This document shows, piece after piece, positions 59,324 through 64,000 of a stretch of DNA of 64,000 nt (position 1 is its first letter; each line of letters starts with the position of its first letter). Location of the stretch: contig CAWDHQ010000002.1 of NCBI GenBank assembly GCA_963802215.1, forward strand, positions 806,001 to 870,000, written 5' to 3'. The position numbers and the translations under genes were made by a program. Source of the stretch: SHZI01 sp963802215. GTDB lineage: Bacteria > Pseudomonadota > Gammaproteobacteria > Steroidobacterales > GCA-2729495. The notes beneath the pieces are model-generated. The model searched no databases. It saw only the letters and a list, made by a program, of their open reading frames with translations, and was not told the DNA's origin.

Positions 59324-59821
59324 TCAGGCCGTCGTGCGCCGGCGCGGCGCGGGAAAGCGCGACGTCACCGCGAGGGGTAGCGCCGCGATGGCCTCGCGCA
59401 CGCGCCTGTTCAGCTCGAGGACGGGCAGCTTCGTGAGGTCGAGCTTGATCTCGACGGCCACCCGCTCCTTCAGGCTGGCGGGAAGGTGGCGACGGTAGGT
59501 GCCGAGCAGGCGGGGCGCGGCCACCAGCACGATGGGCGCGCCACCGTTCACGGCGGCGTCCGTCTCCAGTGCCGCAACGACCTGGCGGACGAACACCTCT
59601 TCCGCGTGTTCCTTGATCCCGTGCCTGGCCTGGAAGGCGTGGCGGGCCCCGCCAGTGCCGCTGGTCACCCGGCCGGGCCGGCCGCTGCCCAGCGCGCGTT
59701 CGGGCTGCATCCCCGCCGGATTCACGAAACTCTGCAGGGCCTTCAGGGAGCTGCGCCGGCTGGGCAGTTCGTAGAGCTGTGCCTTCACCTTGTCGGCAAC
59801 GAGAACACGGAATGCGGTCAT
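59324..59821 (-). CDS. Host-attachment-family protein (eRF1-like fold)
   Basis: A 165-residue protein matching Pfam Host_attach: opens AFRVLVADKVKAQLYEL, has a middle GIKEHAEEVFVRQVVAAL helix and IVLVAAPRLLGTYRRHL, then KLDLTKLPVLELNRRV. Members derive their name from an Agrobacterium plant-attachment gene, but the biochemical role is unproven. AGGGAGAATCCC precedes ATG 59821. Convergent with the DUF2950 gene. Confidence 0.88.
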   Translation of the reverse strand: MTAFRVLVADKVKAQLYELPSRRSSLKALQSFVNPAGMQPERALGSGRPGRVTSGTGGARHAFQARHGIKEHAEEVFVRQVVAALETDAAVNGGAPIVLVAAPRLLGTYRRHLPASLKERVAVEIKLDLTKLPVLELNRRVREAIAALPLAVTSRFPAPRRRTTA

Positions 59822-59968
59822 GGGATTCTCCCTGTGCCTGATAGGGTCATGCTCTGCCGCGTGCCGGGCACGCGGAATACGTGAATGCCGCAGGCGGTGC
59901 CGCTGCCTGCCCCTGGCCGTTGTATCATGAATATATTGAAGGTCCGGCAGACGGAAAGTTCAGCGCCC

Positions 59969-60553
59969 ATGCGCCTTTACACCTTCACGATCACGCCGAA
60001 CAATCGCAAGGTCGAGGCCTTCGTCCGGCACTTCGACCTTCCGGTGGAGATCCACCACGTCAGCTTCAAGGACCGGGAGACCCAGAGTCCCGGGTACCTG
60101 GAGATCAATCCCATGGGCCGGGTGCCGGCCCTGGTCGACGGCGACTTCAAGCTCTGGGAGTCGAACGCGATCCTGACCTACCTGGCCACCCTGTTTCCCG
60201 GGACGAAGGCGCTACCCACCGACCCGCAGGGCCGGGCCGACGCGGATCGCTGGCTTCACTGGCAGAGCTGCCACCTGATGCCCGCCATGGGCGCCCTCAA
60301 GGTATCTGACGAGAAGGACACCAGCGCGGTCACGCCGCTGCTGAGGGTGCTCGACCAGCAGCTTGCCGGCAGGGAGTACGTTCTCGGCCAGCTGTCCGTC
60401 GTGGACTTCGCGATCTGCGCCTACCTGATCACGAAGATGGGGCGGAAGCTCGACTACTCCGGATGCCCCAATGTCTCCGCGTGGCTCACCCGGATGGAGA
60501 ACCTAAAGGGCTTCGTGGCGACACAGGTGAAGATGCCGCCGCCAGCAGCCTAG
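59969..60553 (+). CDS. Glutathione S-transferase family protein
   Basis: A 194-residue GST: thioredoxin-like N-domain (LYTFTITPNNRKVEAF, NPMGRVPALVDG with the cis-Pro, WESNAIL) and an all-helical C-domain (GQLSVVDFAICAYL, the N-capping motif). The catalytic N-terminal residue is not a clear Ser/Cys. I start at ATG 59969; ATG 59927 would add 14 residues (NILKVRQTESS) and lies in likely promoter sequence (TATATT). Confidence 0.9.
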   Translation: MRLYTFTITPNNRKVEAFVRHFDLPVEIHHVSFKDRETQSPGYLEINPMGRVPALVDGDFKLWESNAILTYLATLFPGTKALPTDPQGRADADRWLHWQSCHLMPAMGALKVSDEKDTSAVTPLLRVLDQQLAGREYVLGQLSVVDFAICAYLITKMGRKLDYSGCPNVSAWLTRMENLKGFVATQVKMPPPAA

Positions 60554-60646
60554 TGCCGCGGGCGGGGGTGGGTAGTTCCCACAATACCGGCCGCGTCTGC
60601 CGGTGTGGTCCAATCGGCGTTCCAGTTCACGATCCGGAGCAGACCT

Positions 60647-61141
60647 GTGCTGTATGAAGTGACGGGCGATATCCTCCTGAGCCGGGCGGCAGCGATCGCC
60701 CACGGCGTCAGCCCGAACGACAATTTCCACCAGGGTCTGGCGCTGAGCCTGCGCGAGCAGTGGCCGGCGCTTTACCAGGATTTCCGCCACTACTGCAAGA
60801 CGCAGAAGGTGGAGGCCGGCGGCCTCTGGGCGTGGGCCGGGGCCGATGGCCGGCGGATCATCAACCTCTTTACCCAGGATCCTCCCCGGTCGGCGGGCCA
60901 GCACCCGGGCCGTGCAACAGTCCAGCACGTGGGTCATGCGCTGAAGCACCTGCACGCTCTGGCGGAGCGCGAGAAGATCACGAGCCTGGCCCTGCCGCGC
61001 CTGGCGACCGGCGTCGGCGGGCTCGAGTGGACCACGGTGCACCCGTTGCTCGAGCAGCACCTGGGGACGCTGAAGATTCCGGTGATCGTCTATACCCGCT
61101 ACGAAAAGGGCGTTGCGGCGAAGGAGCCGGGTCTCGCCTGA
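60647..61141 (+). CDS. Macro-domain protein (ADP-ribose binding)
   Basis: A 164-residue single macro domain: LYEVTGDILLSRAAAIAHGVSP-type opening, a helix (LREQWPALYQDFRHYC), INLFTQDPP and LPRLATGVGGLEW, close in pattern to TARG1/DarG-like ADP-ribosyl-ester hydrolases. It could remove ADP-ribose from proteins or DNA. I start at GTG 60647 because GGAG sits 7 nt upstream; GTG 60605 has no ribosome site. No DarT-type toxin partner is adjacent. Confidence 0.85.
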   Translation: MLYEVTGDILLSRAAAIAHGVSPNDNFHQGLALSLREQWPALYQDFRHYCKTQKVEAGGLWAWAGADGRRIINLFTQDPPRSAGQHPGRATVQHVGHALKHLHALAEREKITSLALPRLATGVGGLEWTTVHPLLEQHLGTLKIPVIVYTRYEKGVAAKEPGLA

Positions 61142-61171
61142 CGGCGGGCTGCGCCCGGACTCATCGGCCCG

Positions 61172-61732
61172 TCAGAGCCGGCCCGTCGTCAGTCCGGGCC
61201 CCAGGCGCTCCCGGGCCTTCGCCAGCGCGCGGACGAGCGCTGCGTGTTCGTGCTCGCCGTGGCCGGTGCGCAGGTAGAGTTCGGCCGCCGCGCGCACGTT
61301 CTCCAGGTCGATCAGCATGTCCGTCGCGTTTTCCGCAACCGCGCCTCCCGTGGGCAACTGGTGGAGCAGCACGGTAATCAGGTCCGTGGAGGTCACGATC
61401 CCGACCACCTTGCCCTCGGGGTCGACGACCGGCAGCGAGTGATGGTCCCCGTTCGCCAGGATCGCCGCCGCATCCTGCAACGTGCTGGTCCGGCTGAGCA
61501 CCGCCGGTTCCCGCTGCATCACCTCGCCGACGGGTTTCTGGCCCGCGTCCGGGGTGTCGCGGCCGATCAGGTCGCTGGCGCTGACGATGCCGGCCAGTCG
61601 GCCGCCCTCGACCACGGGCAGGTGGTGGAGCCGTTCCCTGGCCATCAGCCGGGCGGCCTCTTCCAGCGTGGACTCCGGCCCGATGGTCCAGGCCGGCGTG
61701 GTCATGATCCGCTCGATGGGCTGGTTGCGCAT
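61172..61732 (-). CDS. Tandem CBS-domain protein
   Basis: A 186-residue protein with two CBS motifs (about 5-60: IMTTPAWTIGPESTLEEAARL, LHHLPVVEGGRLAGIVSASDL; 68-125: LSRTSTLQDAAAIL, HSLPVVDPEGKVVGIVTSTDL) followed by a helical tail. CBS pairs bind adenylates and regulate partners. ATG 61732 follows GGGAG by 5 nt; ATG 61747 is also in frame. Convergent with the macro-domain gene. Confidence 0.9.
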   Translation of the reverse strand: MRNQPIERIMTTPAWTIGPESTLEEAARLMARERLHHLPVVEGGRLAGIVSASDLIGRDTPDAGQKPVGEVMQREPAVLSRTSTLQDAAAILANGDHHSLPVVDPEGKVVGIVTSTDLITVLLHQLPTGGAVAENATDMLIDLENVRAAAELYLRTGHGEHEHAALVRALAKARERLGPGLTTGRL

Positions 61733-61841
61733 TCCAGCTCCCATCATACGGACCGGCAGTTCCTACGGAAGGCCCCTCGCCGGCGTACATTCACGTATTG
61801 CCAGCTGGACAGGCCGGGCCGATTGTGGAGTATGGGTGGGT

Positions 61842-64000
61842 ATGTCCTTGCTGCGGGCGGTCGTTAACGGAGTCGGGCAACGGGTTGCTCCCGGCACGAG
61901 CATCCTCGACCTGCTCGGTGGCATGGGCATCGAGGTGCCGTCGCTGTGCCACGACCCGCGACTGCGCCCCACGGCCATGTGCCGGCTCTGCGCGGTCACG
62001 GTAGAGGGGTCGCCGCGGCCTGTCGTCGCGTGCGGGACGCCGGTGACGGACGGCATGGTGATCACCACCCACTCCCCGGAGCTGGAGGAGTTCCGGCGCG
62101 GCATCCTGGAGCTGCTCGCCCCCCACTGCGCGCCGGAATCGCGCGCACTTTTGCCCGAGAAGCAGTTCCACAGGGCCCTCGACCGCTATGGCATCGCGGC
62201 CGCGACGGAGCGGCCGGTGGGGCCGGCCGTGGACGACTCCCATCCGTACATCCACGTGGACATGTCCCAGTGCATCCAGTGTTACCGCTGCGTGCGGATC
62301 TGCGACGAGGTCCAGGGCCTCTCCGTCTGGCACATGCTGGGCCGCACCGAAGACAGCCGGGTCGTGCCGGACTCACTGAGCACGCTGCTGGAAAGCTCCT
62401 GCACCGGATGCGGGGCCTGCGCCGACACCTGCCCGACCGGCGCCCTGGTGGACAAGCAGCGGCTCGCCCTCGGGCAACCGGAGGCCTGGACGCGCAGTGT
62501 GTGCGGCTACTGTGCGGTGGGCTGCGAGATGAACGTCGGCACGCGAAACGGGGCGGTGGTGCAGGTGACGCCGGCCCGGGACTCACCAGTGAACAAGGGC
62601 CATCTCTGCATCAAGGGCCGCTATGCCTTCGAGTTCAACGCCGCGCCCGACCGGGCCACGCAGCCGCTGTTCCGCCGGCAAGGCGGCTGGCAGGGCACCG
62701 ACTGGCCGGCGGCCATCGCGACCGTCGCGGAGCGCCTGACCGGAGTGCTGGAGCGCCACGGGCCCCGGGCCATCGGCGTGCTCGGCTCGGCCCGTGCGAC
62801 CAACGAGGACAACTACGTCATCCAGAAGTTCGCCCGCACGGTGCTGGGAACCAACAACGTGGACTGCTGCGCGCGGGTCTGCCACACGCCCAGCGCGGCA
62901 GCGCTGAAGCGGATGCTGGGCTTCGGTGCCGCGACCAATTCCTTCGACGACATCGAGATGGCCGGGGCGATCATGCTGGTGGGCTGCAACCCCACCGAGA
63001 ACCACCCGGTAGTCGGGGCGCGAATCCTCCGACGGGCGCGCCTCGGCACGCCACTGATAGTCATCGATCCCCGGGTTACGGACCTGGCGCGGCGGGCCAC
63101 GGTCCACCTGCGGCCCCGGGCCGGCACCAACGTCCCGCTGCTGAACGCGCTGGCCCACGTCATCCTGGCGGAGTCGCTCGCCGACGAGTCCTTCCTGCGC
63201 GAGAGGGTGGAGGGCCTTGCCGGATTCCGGACGCTCGTCGCCGGCTGGACGCCGGAGCGCGCCGCCGCCGTCAGTGGCGTGCCCGCCGGCGACATCCGCC
63301 GCGCGGCCAGGCTCTACGCCACCATCCGGCCCGCCATGTGCTTCCACGGCCTCGGGGTCACCGAGCACCTGCAGGGCACGGAAGGCGTGATGTGCCTGAT
63401 CAACCTGGCACTGCTCACGGGCAATCTTGGCCGCCGGGGCGCCGGCGTGAATCCCCTGCGTGGCCAGAACAACGTGCAGGGCGCGGCCCACATGGGCTGC
63501 GACCCGGGCCTGCTCACCGGCGGCGTCGCCATCGGGCCCGAGCGCGCCCGCTTCGAGGCGCTCTGGGGTGCCCCGGTGCCGGCGGAGCCCGGACACAACC
63601 TGCCGCAGATGATCGAAGCGGCGGGTCGCGGCGAGCTGAAGTGCCTCTGGATCACCGGCTACGACGTGCTGCCCACGCTGCCGAACCGGACGGCGACGGT
63701 GGCGGCACTCCGCCAGGTCGAGACCGTGATCGTCCAGGACATCTTCATCAACGAGACCGCGCGGGAATTCGCCACGATCTTCCTGCCGGCGGCGAGCGTG
63801 TTCGAGCACGACGGCACCTTCATGAACTCGGAGCGCCGGATCCAGCGGGTGCGGCAGGCCGTGCCGCCGCCGGGTGCCGCTCGGCCCGACTGGCAGATCC
63901 TGTGCGACGTCGCCCGGGCCATGGGCCGCGGGTCGGGCTTCGGCTTCGGGAGCGCTGCGGAGATCTGGGACGAGGTGCGCGCGGCCTGGCCGGGCGGTGC
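61842..64000 (+). CDS. FdhF-type NAD-linked formate dehydrogenase alpha subunit, 3' end cut
   Basis: The first 719 codons; the C-terminus lies beyond the window. Order: plant-type 2Fe-2S domain (C36, C47, C50, C64), a short linker where the usual His-Cys3 cluster is missing, two [4Fe-4S] sites (CIQCYRCVRIC and CTGCGACADTC), the molybdopterin-domain cluster (CGYCAVGC...C) and Mo/W-bis-PGD domain with ligand Cys in CCARVCHTPS. It oxidises formate and passes electrons to a diaphorase, probably encoded beyond the edge. ATG 61842 follows GGTGGG. The call is firm. Confidence 0.93.
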   Translation, partial: MSLLRAVVNGVGQRVAPGTSILDLLGGMGIEVPSLCHDPRLRPTAMCRLCAVTVEGSPRPVVACGTPVTDGMVITTHSPELEEFRRGILELLAPHCAPESRALLPEKQFHRALDRYGIAAATERPVGPAVDDSHPYIHVDMSQCIQCYRCVRICDEVQGLSVWHMLGRTEDSRVVPDSLSTLLESSCTGCGACADTCPTGALVDKQRLALGQPEAWTRSVCGYCAVGCEMNVGTRNGAVVQVTPARDSPVNKGHLCIKGRYAFEFNAAPDRATQPLFRRQGGWQGTDWPAAIATVAERLTGVLERHGPRAIGVLGSARATNEDNYVIQKFARTVLGTNNVDCCARVCHTPSAAALKRMLGFGAATNSFDDIEMAGAIMLVGCNPTENHPVVGARILRRARLGTPLIVIDPRVTDLARRATVHLRPRAGTNVPLLNALAHVILAESLADESFLRERVEGLAGFRTLVAGWTPERAAAVSGVPAGDIRRAARLYATIRPAMCFHGLGVTEHLQGTEGVMCLINLALLTGNLGRRGAGVNPLRGQNNVQGAAHMGCDPGLLTGGVAIGPERARFEALWGAPVPAEPGHNLPQMIEAAGRGELKCLWITGYDVLPTLPNRTATVAALRQVETVIVQDIFINETAREFATIFLPAASVFEHDGTFMNSERRIQRVRQAVPPPGAARPDWQILCDVARAMGRGSGFGFGSAAEIWDEVRAAWPGG

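Overview
The window is GC-rich DNA packed with genes on both strands. It looks like a chromosome segment from a facultatively anaerobic, NO-metabolising gammaproteobacterium: GreB, DksA-like, Slt, CyoE, NnrS, qNor, an FNR with all its iron-sulfur cysteines, GTG/TTG starts and a PEP-CTERM protein. The genus cannot be fixed from sequence alone; a Steroidobacterales/Nevskiales-type lineage is a guess. No rRNA, intact tRNA, CRISPR, transposase or integrase was seen.

Positions 1-19,200 hold a respiratory and nitric-oxide region. A seven-gene leftward operon (5248 to beyond 1) encodes two tiny membrane proteins, a CuA subunit II, a ba3-like heme-copper subunit I whose active-site Tyr is replaced by Gln, CyoE, a SCO protein and a di-heme cytochrome b cut by the window edge. 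To its right come a flavin-reductase-like gene with an FNR-type promoter, a methyltransferase, a Rieske oxygenase, NnrS, two small membrane proteins, a 7Fe ferredoxin, two MORN-like repeat proteins, qNor behind a perfect FNR box, a UbiH-like monooxygenase, FNR itself, a b-type cytochrome and a SCO-like thiol protein. A 45-nt tRNA 3' half at 19,132-19,176 looks like an attachment-site scar and may mark the right edge of an island carrying these genes.

Positions 19,200-37,100 hold a Tll0287-like c-type heme protein, an M49-type peptidase lipoprotein, the Slt transglycosylase, an FHA protein overlapping a trypsin-like protease, a 2,511-residue secreted mosaic protein with four 255-bp tandem repeats, a PEP-CTERM protein sharing its DUF4082 domain, and a divergent DUF4198/HupE pair.

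Positions 37,200-50,800 are mixed: a degenerate EAL-HDOD protein, a second NnrS, an SDR, several membrane proteins, a SYLF protein, a DksA/TraR protein, a second Rieske oxygenase, YihY, CIA30, a DUF4397 lipoprotein, GreB and a lysine-rich histone-like protein.

Positions 50,800-64,000 hold a TetR - Rieske oxygenase - fatty-acid desaturase operon under a 25-bp perfect palindrome, a K+-channel-like protein with a UbiA/MenA-like prenyltransferase, an OmpW/OmpA chimera, a DUF3300-DUF2950 lipoprotein pair, a host-attachment-family protein, a GST, a macro-domain protein, a CBS protein and the 5' part of an FdhF-type formate dehydrogenase.

Several genes have a -10-like hexamer 6-7 nt before the start codon and no Shine-Dalgarno, which suggests leaderless transcription. 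The most interesting unit is the heme-copper operon at 1-5248, a likely NorSY/sNOR-like or otherwise non-canonical ba3-family reductase.
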